From assembly GCA_964528595.1 (NCBI GenBank), contig CAZGTM010000064.1:1-20832 (forward strand): a stretch of 20,832 nt of DNA, read 5' to 3'. Below the pieces are notes generated by a model. The model was not told where the DNA came from. It did no database searches and was given only the letters and a program-made list of their open reading frames with translations. Source of the stretch: CAYFKJ01 sp964528595 (GTDB lineage Bacteria > Pseudomonadota > Alphaproteobacteria > UBA2966). Of the stretch, positions 1 to 7,542 are shown one piece after another. Numbering within the stretch: the first letter of the stretch is position 1; each line of letters opens with the position of its first letter. Both the position numbers and the translations under genes were made by a program.

Positions 1-34
1 CCTTAACCTTTGAGACTCAAGTCTTCCTGGTCTA

Positions 35-433
35 CTAGATCAGGGACAGCCAGTATTCGACCCGTGTCGAAAGCACTTCGGAATCGATCGGTTTAGAAAG
101 GTACTCCGCGCCCCCCGCGGCGATGGCGTCGGCCAGGCTTTCGCGGGCGTCGTTGCCGGTCAGGAACAGGACGGGGATGGCGATGTTGGGATGTTCGGCG
201 CGCAAACGTCGGCAGGTCTCGAAGCCGTCCATTTCGGGCATGTTGATGTCCAGCAACAACACGTCCGGTCGAACGTCATCGATAATTTCCAGGCATTCCC
301 GGCCATTACGGGCGCCAACGAAATTGTAGCCGCGCTCCCTCATGATTGCCCCGATGAAAACGATCATGGATTGATCGTCATCCACAGCCATGATGGTTTT
401 GGCGGATCCAGCTACTGGATCACTCGCTACCAA
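35..433 (-). CDS. Stand-alone response regulator receiver domain protein
   Basis: A 132-residue CheY-like receiver domain with no output domain. It would take a phosphoryl group from a histidine kinase and act through protein contacts. The acidic pocket is visible at D18-D20, the phospho-acceptor is D62 in the LLLDINMPEMDG motif, the switch threonine is T92 (FLTGND), and the conserved lysine is K114 (LSKPID). All catalytic positions are intact. The start is TTG at 433, preceded by GGGAGGG about eight bases upstream. An internal ATG at 391 would also keep the whole domain but has a poorer ribosome site. The protein ends soon after the last helix, so it is a single-domain regulator. No kinase gene is visible; the next gene upstream, iorB, ends 94 bases away on the same strand, so this is either a separate unit or the tail of that transcript. 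The partner is unknown. Confidence 0.9.
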   Translation of the reverse strand: MVASDPVAGSAKTIMAVDDDQSMIVFIGAIMRERGYNFVGARNGRECLEIIDDVRPDVLLLDINMPEMDGFETCRRLRAEHPNIAIPVLFLTGNDARESLADAIAAGGAEYLSKPIDSEVLSTRVEYWLSLI

Positions 434-527
434 ACACTTACCCTCCCGCGCCCCCTCAGATCGCCGGTTGGCATTACCCGGTCAGTCTAGACGGAATATT
501 CGAAGTATACCAACCTCATCTTTCGCG

Positions 528-2090
528 TTATTCGGCCGCGTTATTGAGGATTTGCGGTTGCAGTCCTAGTTGCACCGCCAAGCTCAGACCCTCGGCATCG
601 GCCAAAGCCGATTCCCGGGCATCGGCAATCCGCATCGCCAGCCCGGGGGCCGGGATTTCAAGCCCGGGCTCGACAAGAGTGTCGAAAATACCGGTCAGAT
701 TGCCGACGCCGCGGCGGTGGGTTTCGCCATAGCCTTTGACCAGGCGCGCGCAATCGATGATTTCACGCGCCAGTTCCCGATCTGCCGGGATGGCGGCTTT
801 GACGGCGTTGAGCCAGCGCTCGATCAGCGCCTGTTCAGCGGCGTAGCGGTGGCCGCGCCGACGCCACTTCTTCAACTTGGAAACGGTGCGCAGCAAAGCG
901 TAGCCCAGAGCGCCGCTGGTCTTGATGTGAAGTCCGATGTTGAAGGCATCAAGCTTGCCGCGCTTTTCCGCCCACGCGAGCAGGGGCCGGGAAACAAAGC
1001 CGGGCAGGATCGAGCATATCTCCTCGAGACCCGGTTTGAGGTAGTCGACGATCACGACGGGTTCATCCTCGCCGGCGCCGGCTTCTTCGCGGATGCGCGC
1101 CAGCCGTTCCGGCCGCGTTTTGAGGTCGGCGACGCGAACGACATCCTCGAACGCCATCCAGTGGGCCAGGGCCTTGGCTGCCGCGACCGTCAGGTCAAAA
1201 CCGTGCGTCTCACCGCCGTTCTCACCGTCCAGCCCCCTGACGGCGTCAAGACGGTCCAGGAACAGACCGGCATAAGCCGGATCCTGATAGTCGATCAGCC
1301 GGGCCACGCCTTCGCGGACCATGGCCAAGGCCGTTCCCGGGTACTCGCGGTCGACGCGTTCGGCCAGGGCGCCGGCGTCGAGTTCAGCCGCTACGTGACC
1401 GGTGGCGGGTTCGCTGACCTCGGGCGCAGGCGTGCCCGCCGAGGCGAGTGCGAAGCCCGCAGCGAAACCCTTTAAGTTGGCATCGACGGCAATGCCACCC
1501 TCGCGGATCGTGTCTTCCAGCGTTTCGCGCTTCATCGGCAAACGTCCGGAGCCCGCCATCGCGCCAAGCAACACCGCGTTGATTATGCTGCCCGATAGTT
1601 GGGCGACCTCGCCCATGTCAAAGAGAATACCGCTCAGCGCCATTTCCTGCGCCGCGGCGATGACGCGCTTGGCCTCAAAGCGGCCGTCGCCCAAGTGCAT
1701 TTTCTCCAGCGTGGCGTAAACCCGGTGGGTCGAGGCGATCAGGGTGGTGCGGTCCGGCGTGATGAAGCCATTCTGCATGGCCCGGCCCGCTTCCAGCAAC
1801 TCCGACGCAGCCATGATATCGATGCCGCCGGGACTGGGCAGTAAGGTAAGGACAGGCCGCTTTTCGCCCAGTACGTCCGTCGGAACCGGATAGATCTCGA
1901 CGAAGTAGGTCGTCGCCCCGGTGCGCTGGGCGACGCCGGGGATGGAAGTGCTTTGGGCGACATAGTTTTCCCGTTCCGCCGCCGCCACCAGCCAACTGGT
2001 GAGGACGCCGCCGCCTTCGCCGCCCAGCGCCGCGATCAGAATACTGACGGGCCGCTGCGGCAAGTCACTGCTTTGGGCCTGATCGGTCAT
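528..2090 (-). CDS. iorB: Indolepyruvate oxidoreductase subunit beta (IorB), long form
   Basis: A 520-residue IorB-type subunit that works with IorA to oxidise indolepyruvate and other aryl-pyruvates to the aryl-acetyl-CoA, passing electrons to ferredoxin. The N-terminal part (about residues 14-210) is the 2-oxoacid:ferredoxin oxidoreductase gamma-type domain, with the glycine-rich ALGGEGGG loop at residues 21-28 and the PGVAQRTG segment. The C-terminal part (about 310-500) is the arginine-rich extension seen in long alphaproteobacterial IorB proteins (DUF6537-like, from memory), including the RLVKGYGETHRRG motif. The ATG at 2090 overlaps the iorA TGA by four bases (ATGA), so translation is probably coupled. 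The frame stays open upstream to 2372, but that part lies inside iorA and is arginine-rich nonsense, so it is not included. The two-subunit call is firm; the exact 2-oxoacid preference is inferred from the family. Confidence 0.93.
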   Translation of the reverse strand: MTDQAQSSDLPQRPVSILIAALGGEGGGVLTSWLVAAAERENYVAQSTSIPGVAQRTGATTYFVEIYPVPTDVLGEKRPVLTLLPSPGGIDIMAASELLEAGRAMQNGFITPDRTTLIASTHRVYATLEKMHLGDGRFEAKRVIAAAQEMALSGILFDMGEVAQLSGSIINAVLLGAMAGSGRLPMKRETLEDTIREGGIAVDANLKGFAAGFALASAGTPAPEVSEPATGHVAAELDAGALAERVDREYPGTALAMVREGVARLIDYQDPAYAGLFLDRLDAVRGLDGENGGETHGFDLTVAAAKALAHWMAFEDVVRVADLKTRPERLARIREEAGAGEDEPVVIVDYLKPGLEEICSILPGFVSRPLLAWAEKRGKLDAFNIGLHIKTSGALGYALLRTVSKLKKWRRRGHRYAAEQALIERWLNAVKAAIPADRELAREIIDCARLVKGYGETHRRGVGNLTGIFDTLVEPGLEIPAPGLAMRIADARESALADAEGLSLAVQLGLQPQILNNAAE

Positions 2091-4252
2091 GCCGCTTCTC
2101 CGGTTTGACCGATGGCCGCGGGGTCGTTTCGGTCGGCGCCGAACCAGCCCAACACGCGCTGGTGGAAGCGCTCGGCGAAGCGGTCGAAGGCGGTCGGATT
2201 TTGCACGACCTCGGCGCGGTAGAATGACGGGCACAAGGTCGCGGCGTGGGCGTTCTCGCCGCACAGGCCGCAACCGACGCAGCCCTGATTGACCTGTGCC
2301 ACGGGGTCGGGTTTGAGCGGATCGCCGCTCGGTTGGATGGTCAGCGAGGGACAGCCGGAGAGGCGGACGCAACTGTGATCGCCGGTGCAGACGTCTTCGT
2401 CAACGCCGAAGCGCTGGCGCACCACACGCTTGCCCTCAGCCACCGCCTTGCGGTCGGCCGGCTTCTTCTTGCGCTGGACCGCCAGCATGCACTCGCCGTC
2501 GGCAATGATCACCTTGAGGCCGCCCTGTTTGGTGGTCATGGCGTCGTGCAACGTCTTCTTCATCTCCGAGACGTGGTAGGTGTGCACCCGCTTGAGCCAT
2601 TTGACGCCGACGCCCTTCAGGGCTTCGACGATATTCTGGCCGGTCGGTTCGAGCCTCGCGTTGGTGCCCGTCGAGGGGATGTGCTGCGCCCCGGTGGCGG
2701 AGGTATAACCGTTGTTGAATATCACCAGGATCGAATCGTCACGGTTGAAGATGGCGTTGGAAACGCCGCTGTTCAGGCCGTTGTGCCAAAAGCCGCCGTC
2801 GCCCATGATGCTAACGACGCGTTTGCCCATGGCAGGCGCCACGCCGGTCGACGCCGACAGGCCGAGACCGTAACCCAGAACGGAATTGCCGATACTGAAC
2901 GGCGGCAGTGTCGAAAATGTGTGACAGCCGATATCGGAGGAGACATGGAACGGGCCGGTGTCCTTCTGCACCAGTTTCATGGCGGTGAACACCGGTCGTT
3001 CGGGACAGCCCACGCAGAAACCTGGCGGGCGCGGGGGCACCGGGCCGCCCAGTAGTTCCGTAGCCCGCGCCTTGTAGCCGCTGATACGGTCGGCGGCCTC
3101 GCCGATGGTGCCGGTCTCGACACCATTGGGCAGACTACCTTCGATAAAACTGGTTAAGCCCTGCAACAGCGTCTCCGCCGTGTATTCGCCCGCCATCGGC
3201 AGAACATCCTTGCCGACCAGCGTGGTGTTGATGTCGGCCTTGCGGAGGAAGGCGTGGGCGGCCTGTTCGATGTAATCGGGTTGGCCCTCCTCGACCACCA
3301 GGACGGCCCGTTTGCCGGTGCAGAATTCGGTGAATTCGCTGTCAAGCAGGGGATAGGTCACGTTGAGGACATAGATCGGCACGCGGCTTTCACCGAAAAC
3401 GTCCGCCAATCCCAATTGCTGCAGGGCGCGGATCACGCCGTTGTAGTGGCCGCCCTGCACGATGATGCCGATATCGTCGTGCTCGCCGGGAAAGACCTCG
3501 TTCAGCTTGTGCTCGCGGATGTATTTGATGGCCGCCGGCAGACGCTGTTCGATCTTGTGCTTTTCCTGGGCGTAAGTCGACGGCGGCAGGCAGATCCGCT
3601 CGAAGTCGAAGTCCGGGTTCTCCATCACCTGACGGCGGGAGAACTGGGGTGCGACATTGTCCTTGGCGGCAAAACTGCCGTGGACGTGGCAGGCGCGGAT
3701 GCGCAGCTCCAGCATGACCGGTGTATTGCTGGCCTCGGACAGTTCGAATCCCCGTTCGACCATGTCGACGATCATCGGCAGGTTGGGACGCGGGTCGAGC
3801 AACCACATCTGCGATTTCATGGCGAAGGCGTGGCTGCGCTCCTGGATGATGGACGAGCCCTCGCCGTAATCCTCGCCGATGATAATCAGCGCGCCGCCTT
3901 TGACGCCGGCCGACGACAGGTTCGACAGCGCATCCGAGGCGACGTTGGTGCCTACCGTCGATTTCCAGGTGGCCGCGCCGCGCAGGGGATAGTTGATGGA
4001 GGCGCCCAACATGGCGGCGGCGCCCGCCTCGTTCCCGCAGGTTTCGAGATGTACGCCCAAATCGTCCAACGTTTCCTGGGCGTCTGCCAATACGTCCATC
4101 AGGTGGGAGACTGGCGCGCCCTGGTAGCCGCCGACATAGGACACGCCGGACTGCAACAGCGCCTTAGTGACGGCGAGAATTCCCTCGCCGTGGAAGACAT
4201 CGCCCTGCCCCAGTTTCAGCGACTGGACTTCTTTCTTGAACGAGCGTTCCAT
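2087..4252 (-). CDS. iorA: Indolepyruvate ferredoxin oxidoreductase subunit alpha (IorA)
   Basis: A 721-residue thiamine diphosphate and iron-sulfur subunit of indolepyruvate:ferredoxin oxidoreductase, acting in the cytoplasm on transaminated aromatic amino acids. The N-terminal pyrimidine-binding domain carries GGYQGAPVSHLMD. A CVGCPERPVF motif starts near residue 413, and the ThDP/Mg motif runs from GDGG (484) to the NN pair (513-514). The C-terminal ferredoxin-like region has CTGDHSC..GC from residue 622 and CVGCGLC...C from 658, the pattern usual for this subfamily. The start is ATG 4252 (MERSFKKEV), with AGGAG about five bases upstream; the open frame to 4375 lies in the promoter region and is rejected. 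The gene is followed directly by iorB with a 4-nt overlap. An inverted repeat and a plausible promoter lie 48-78 bases upstream, so specific regulation is likely. Confidence 0.95.
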   Translation of the reverse strand: MERSFKKEVQSLKLGQGDVFHGEGILAVTKALLQSGVSYVGGYQGAPVSHLMDVLADAQETLDDLGVHLETCGNEAGAAAMLGASINYPLRGAATWKSTVGTNVASDALSNLSSAGVKGGALIIIGEDYGEGSSIIQERSHAFAMKSQMWLLDPRPNLPMIVDMVERGFELSEASNTPVMLELRIRACHVHGSFAAKDNVAPQFSRRQVMENPDFDFERICLPPSTYAQEKHKIEQRLPAAIKYIREHKLNEVFPGEHDDIGIIVQGGHYNGVIRALQQLGLADVFGESRVPIYVLNVTYPLLDSEFTEFCTGKRAVLVVEEGQPDYIEQAAHAFLRKADINTTLVGKDVLPMAGEYTAETLLQGLTSFIEGSLPNGVETGTIGEAADRISGYKARATELLGGPVPPRPPGFCVGCPERPVFTAMKLVQKDTGPFHVSSDIGCHTFSTLPPFSIGNSVLGYGLGLSASTGVAPAMGKRVVSIMGDGGFWHNGLNSGVSNAIFNRDDSILVIFNNGYTSATGAQHIPSTGTNARLEPTGQNIVEALKGVGVKWLKRVHTYHVSEMKKTLHDAMTTKQGGLKVIIADGECMLAVQRKKKPADRKAVAEGKRVVRQRFGVDEDVCTGDHSCVRLSGCPSLTIQPSGDPLKPDPVAQVNQGCVGCGLCGENAHAATLCPSFYRAEVVQNPTAFDRFAERFHQRVLGWFGADRNDPAAIGQTGEAA

Positions 4253-4299
4253 CCCACTCCTGCTCCACCTCTCGACCCGACAATTAGCGTTTGCGAGCC

Positions 4300-4328
4300 A
4301 AAATATTAATTGTTGGCCTACCCAACAA
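4300..4328 (-). promoter_or_regulatory. Candidate sigma-70-type promoter of iorAB
   Basis: Read on the minus strand there is TTGTTG (4328-4323), a 17-base spacer, and TATTTT (4305-4300). The -10 is only four of six to the E. coli consensus. It would start transcription near 4292, giving a leader of about 40 bases before the iorA ATG. A perfect TATAAT also occurs on the minus strand at 4379-4374, but with no convincing -35 at the right distance. This is a pattern call only. Confidence 0.4.
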
Positions 4329-4330
4329 TT
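4308..4330. promoter_or_regulatory. 9-bp perfect inverted repeat, candidate operator of iorAB
   Basis: AATTGTTGG (4308-4316) and CCAACAATT (4322-4330) form a perfect inverted repeat with a 5-base spacer. It covers the spacer and -35 box of the candidate iorA promoter, which suits a repressor site. ATTAGCG occurs on either side as a direct repeat (4283-4289 and 4338-4344). The regulator cannot be named, and no regulator gene lies next to it. Confidence 0.5.
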
Positions 4331-4530
4331 TCCGGATATTAGCGCTGCGGCGGCCAAGCCTCCAGAAAAAACCATTATAGAATCATTTTAATTTATGAAA
4401 ATGACCCATGCGTCGCACTTGCAAAACGACATGGAAGCGGAGAAACTCCATCCACTTGGCCATATTTGGAACAAATTGCAGTTAGTCGAAGCTCAGCAAG
4501 AGTGCCGCGGCGGCCGTGGGAGGGGAGACC

Positions 4531-5031
4531 TTGGCTGAAGTCAGTTACGAGGTTTACGTCAAGCAAAGTGGGCGTTGGACGATCGAACAACGCTATACGA
4601 ACATGGAGCGTCAAGTCGCCATCGACGACGCCAAATCCATGCACGACAACCCCTCGGTTGAAGCCGTTAAGGTCGTCAAGGAAACCTATAACGAAAGTGA
4701 CAACTCAACTGTCGAATCCACGGTGTTTTCCACGGAGTCGATACGCGCAACGGTCGCCGAAAGCGGCGGTGGTGGCGGCGGCGGCATGGGGGATTTCGAG
4801 GTCGAGATCGACGACCGCCCGTTTGCCGACAGGGGATTTGGCGGCGACGAAGAGGAAGAATGGGACGTTCCCAAGGCCGGGAAGAAGAAAAAGAAGTCGG
4901 CGGCCGGAGCCCGTCCGGCGGGAAAAAATCCGATCGCCACAATCTTCATGAAAATCTTGTTGATCACCGTGGTCAGTTTGGGCCTCGCGTTTGTCATGAC
5001 GTACTTGTATTCCGAGGGAATATTCGGCTAA
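4531..5031 (+). CDS. Small tail-anchored membrane protein, cyclase-operon partner (unknown function)
   Basis: A 166-residue protein that I do not recognise as a named family. Residues 1-55 look like a small alpha/beta domain (SYEVYVKQSGRW..., ending VEAVKVVKETYN). Residues 56-132 are low-complexity: a run of seven glycines (79-85), an acidic DEEEE stretch (106-110) and five lysines (118-122). A single hydrophobic segment at about 137-158 is followed by a short tail, so it is probably C-terminally anchored with the bulk in the cytoplasm. The start is TTG at 4531, with GGGAGGGGAG just upstream; an in-frame GTG at 4516 lies before that ribosome site. The cyclase gene begins 22 bases downstream on the same strand, so the two are probably co-transcribed and may act together at the membrane. 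That functional link is an inference. Confidence 0.8.
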   Translation: MAEVSYEVYVKQSGRWTIEQRYTNMERQVAIDDAKSMHDNPSVEAVKVVKETYNESDNSTVESTVFSTESIRATVAESGGGGGGGMGDFEVEIDDRPFADRGFGGDEEEEWDVPKAGKKKKKSAAGARPAGKNPIATIFMKILLITVVSLGLAFVMTYLYSEGIFG

Positions 5032-5053
5032 GCCAGAGCATGGAGCAGACCCC

Positions 5054-6358
5054 ATGAGTATGCAGGCGCAATCCATATTGATTTTCGTGGGAACATTTCT
5101 GTTCTCCTTCCTTTCGCTCGCCTACGTTTTCATCTCGCCGATCGAGCGCAGCTATCTCAAGGAATGGCTGACCAGCAGCGGTGACGGCGCCAAAGCGCCT
5201 CCGCCAAAAGAAGAAAAATCCGAGTTCCAAAAGCGTGTCGAGGCGGCGGAAAAGGACCGAAAAGACAAAAAGAAGCAAAAGAAAAAGGAGGCCTCTGGCG
5301 AAGAGGGTGATCAGGAGGCGGCCGAAGGCGAGGAAGAAAAGGCGGAGGATTCCGAGCAGGAAGAAACGGAAGCTGAGGAAGCAGGGGAGAGCGAGGAAGC
5401 CGAGGACCAAGACGCCGGCGAAGAAGACGAAGAGGAAGTCGCGAATACCGAAGAGGTCAAGGATTCCAGCGTTAATATGATGAAATTCTTGGGTGGCGCC
5501 CTGGAAGGCCTCATGGACCAGGGCATCAAACTGGACGGCGTCAATCGCTTCGGCTGCCATCTGTTCCTGGCAGGCGCCGCGGAGGCGCAGTCCCGCCAAT
5601 CGAACCTCAGTCATAATCAATTCGTCAAAGTCCTGGAACAATGCGTGTCGGTGTTGGGTACCGACAAGAAAATGGCGCGCCAATTCGGCGAAAAATACGA
5701 GGAATATCTACTCGAACCCAAATATTGCGACATGTTCCGGGCCGGCGGCGCAGCCATGGAACGTTTTTTCGACGACGACGAAATGAATGTCGCGACGACG
5801 CTCAAGGCCGCCTTGGAATCATGGAATACCTCCGCCGACAAAGCCGATGCCGGCGCCCCCATGGCGGTCATGTTCACCGATATCGTGGGCTCGACGAAAT
5901 TAACCCAGAACCACGGCGACGACGCGATGCAGAAGATCGTCCGCGCCCACAACAAGATCGTGCGCTCTGAACTGAGAAATTTCGCCGGTACGGAAGTCAA
6001 GCACACCGGCGACGGCATCATGGCGTCGTTCAAATCGGTTGCCAATTCCGTCGACGCCTCGCTCGCCATGATGAAGGGCATCGACAAGTTCAACGATACC
6101 GCCGGCGACATTCCCCTGCAGATCCGCATCGGCATCAACGCCGGCACGCCCATTCAGGAAGACGGCGACCTGTTCGGCACGACGGTCCAGATCGCCGCCC
6201 GGCTTTGTGACAAGGCGGACGACGGCGGCATCGCCGTGTCGAACCTGGTGAGGGAACTTTCGACCGGAAGGCCGGCGGAATTCAGTTCCATGGGCGAGAT
6301 GGAACTGAAGGGCGTCAACGAATCAGTGATCGTCTATTCGGTCGACGCCAAAGGCTGA
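5054..6358 (+). CDS. Membrane-anchored class III adenylate/guanylate cyclase
   Basis: A 434-residue protein predicted to make a cyclic nucleotide from ATP or GTP. One transmembrane helix (about 7-27) is followed by a strongly charged lysine- and glutamate-rich linker (about 50-135), an uncharacterised helical domain (about 138-262), and a class III catalytic domain (268-432). Both metal-binding aspartates are present (D276 in FTDIVGST, D320 in HTGDG). So are the adenine-contacting lysine position (K316), an aspartate in DLFG (D372) and the transition-state arginine (R383). The usual asparagine of the TVNxAxR motif is glutamine (Q379), so activity and nucleotide choice need testing. GGAGCAG precedes the ATG at 5054. 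The gene lies just downstream of the small membrane protein, and its 3' end overlaps the convergent DUF2784 gene by 25 bases. Confidence 0.92.
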   Translation: MSMQAQSILIFVGTFLFSFLSLAYVFISPIERSYLKEWLTSSGDGAKAPPPKEEKSEFQKRVEAAEKDRKDKKKQKKKEASGEEGDQEAAEGEEEKAEDSEQEETEAEEAGESEEAEDQDAGEEDEEEVANTEEVKDSSVNMMKFLGGALEGLMDQGIKLDGVNRFGCHLFLAGAAEAQSRQSNLSHNQFVKVLEQCVSVLGTDKKMARQFGEKYEEYLLEPKYCDMFRAGGAAMERFFDDDEMNVATTLKAALESWNTSADKADAGAPMAVMFTDIVGSTKLTQNHGDDAMQKIVRAHNKIVRSELRNFAGTEVKHTGDGIMASFKSVANSVDASLAMMKGIDKFNDTAGDIPLQIRIGINAGTPIQEDGDLFGTTVQIAARLCDKADDGGIAVSNLVRELSTGRPAEFSSMGEMELKGVNESVIVYSVDAKG

Positions 6359-6729
6359 TGCCGGCGGCGCCAAAGGCGCCAGTAGACGATGCCATTGAGC
6401 GCCAACACGCAGACGCCCAAGGCGATATAAAAACCTCTGGGAATGCCTTCCGGAAACAGCAGGCCGGGATAGATGACCGGCAATAGGTAGTGCTCGACGA
6501 AACTCGTCCGGTAGCCCGCGGCGGCGCTTTCGCTCCTAAGTGCGACCTCGAGGTAGGTGAGGGGGCAAGCCCATCCGCCGATTTCGATCATGCCGCCCCA
6601 GATGAATACCGGTACGTGGACCCACGCGGTCCGGGGCCAGCGCAGCGCCATGAAACCGCCGAGCAAGACATAGAGAATAAACATCAGATGCAGGGCAAGG
6701 ACGCCGTCGGCCAGGATGCGGTGAAGCAT
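6334..6729 (-). CDS. DUF2784 family integral membrane protein
   Basis: A 131-residue hydrophobic protein with about three to four membrane segments. It matches my recollection of DUF2784: an N-terminal helix with LADGVLALHLMFILYV, an RWPRTAWVHVPVF segment, the WACPLTYLE motif, and a HYLLPVIYPGLL segment before a last helix. The function of the family is unknown. The ATG at 6729 lies nine bases after the stop of the degenerate cyclase gene, so the two are probably co-transcribed on the minus strand. The 3' end overlaps the tail of the convergent cyclase gene by 25 bases. The family call is from motif pattern only. Confidence 0.85.
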   Translation of the reverse strand: MLHRILADGVLALHLMFILYVLLGGFMALRWPRTAWVHVPVFIWGGMIEIGGWACPLTYLEVALRSESAAAGYRTSFVEHYLLPVIYPGLLFPEGIPRGFYIALGVCVLALNGIVYWRLWRRRHQPLASTE

Positions 6730-6738
6730 ACCGGACCG

Positions 6739-7353
6739 TCAGCCGCACGCCCATTCGGGCCAGCAGGGGTACTTTCCGTGTTCAAGGAAGTAGGCGATCC
6801 GCCAGTAGATGCCGTAGTACCAGCCAAGGAAGTAGGCGAGCAGAGCAGCTAGTTGGAGGGCCAGCAGCACTTTCAACCGCAAACTACTGCGTTCCGCGCC
6901 GCCGATCTCGCCCGCCTTGACACGTGACGTGAGCCGGCTTTCCACCACGGCCGAGAGGCACATGCCGCCCGGTTCGCTTCGTTCCATCAACGTTCGCGCA
7001 AATGCCGATCCGCCACCCGGTCCGCCGTTCGGCCCAGCCCTGAATTCCGCCAAATTGACGCCGGATCGGATGCGCCCGCCCCAGCGCTTGTGCAGGCGGG
7101 CAAGGCAGGGCATGGCGTCGCTCATGGTGGGAAACACGATCACCTGGGCGGGCCAGTTGCTATCGACCACAATGCCGCCGCCCGCCTCAGCTTGTTTTTT
7201 CAGCCAGAGTAAGTCAGCACCGGCCGCTTCGGCCCCGGCGTCATCGAAGCCGACACAGGCGATGGCAACCATCCGGTTTTCATAATCGATATCCGGATCG
7301 TTGCCCCACAGGCGGCCGGCAAATTCTTGCTGTACTGCGAGGGCTGTCGCCAC
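6739..7353 (-). CDS. Degenerate class III cyclase-like domain with C-terminal membrane anchor
   Basis: A 204-residue protein whose residues 28-145 follow the layout of a class III cyclase homology domain: VAIACVGF, GGGIVVDS...VIVFPTMSDAM, RIRSGVNLAEFR, then SEPGGMCLSAVVESRL. By eye-alignment the catalytic positions are gone. The first metal aspartate falls on A32, the second on P68, the lysine on D64, and the Asn and Arg pair on A117 and T121. A glycine- and proline-rich stretch (107-115) replaces the usual acidic loop. A hydrophobic helix at about 160-182 and a short aromatic tail follow. The start is GTG at 7353, with AAAGG seven bases upstream. It is probably not an active cyclase; a regulatory or dimer-partner role is possible but is inference. 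It sits upstream of the DUF2784 gene in what looks like one unit. Confidence 0.75.
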   Translation of the reverse strand: MATALAVQQEFAGRLWGNDPDIDYENRMVAIACVGFDDAGAEAAGADLLWLKKQAEAGGGIVVDSNWPAQVIVFPTMSDAMPCLARLHKRWGGRIRSGVNLAEFRAGPNGGPGGGSAFARTLMERSEPGGMCLSAVVESRLTSRVKAGEIGGAERSSLRLKVLLALQLAALLAYFLGWYYGIYWRIAYFLEHGKYPCWPEWACG

Positions 7354-7493
7354 AAATCAGCCTTTCCCAAGCGGACGGATTCGTAAGAAACGGCTTGTAA
7401 CGCGGCATGATAGCCCATGCGAAGCCGCCCGTCAGCTAAGCCCGGAATTCACGATGCGTCGGATGTGACGTCCCGGACCCAGCTTTCTACCTC

Positions 7494-7516
7494 CGGCGAT
7501 CCGGGATTGATCGCCG
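7494..7516. terminator. Hairpin downstream of the helicase gene
   Basis: CGGCGATC (7494-7501) and GATCGCCG (7509-7516) form a perfect 8-bp stem with a 7-base loop, 27 bases after the helicase stop. A smaller ATCGG/CCGAT stem lies between it and the gene. There is no T-run after it on the minus strand, so it may be a transcript 3' end or pause structure rather than a classic intrinsic terminator. Confidence 0.35.
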
Positions 7517-7542
7517 AGATCGGTTTTCCGATGGTTCGCCGG

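Noticed and set aside
2091..2372. N-terminal extension of IorB
   Set aside because: It lies within iorA, is arginine- and proline-rich, and the ATGA overlap at 2087-2090 gives the natural start.
3254..4309. Plus-strand open frame opposite iorA
   Set aside because: It lies fully opposite IorA coding sequence with strong motifs, and shows no domain of its own.
4393..4644. Minus-strand frame of 83 codons across the start of the small membrane protein gene
   Set aside because: It has no ribosome site and no similarity, and it overlaps a gene with a good ribosome site and neighbour spacing.
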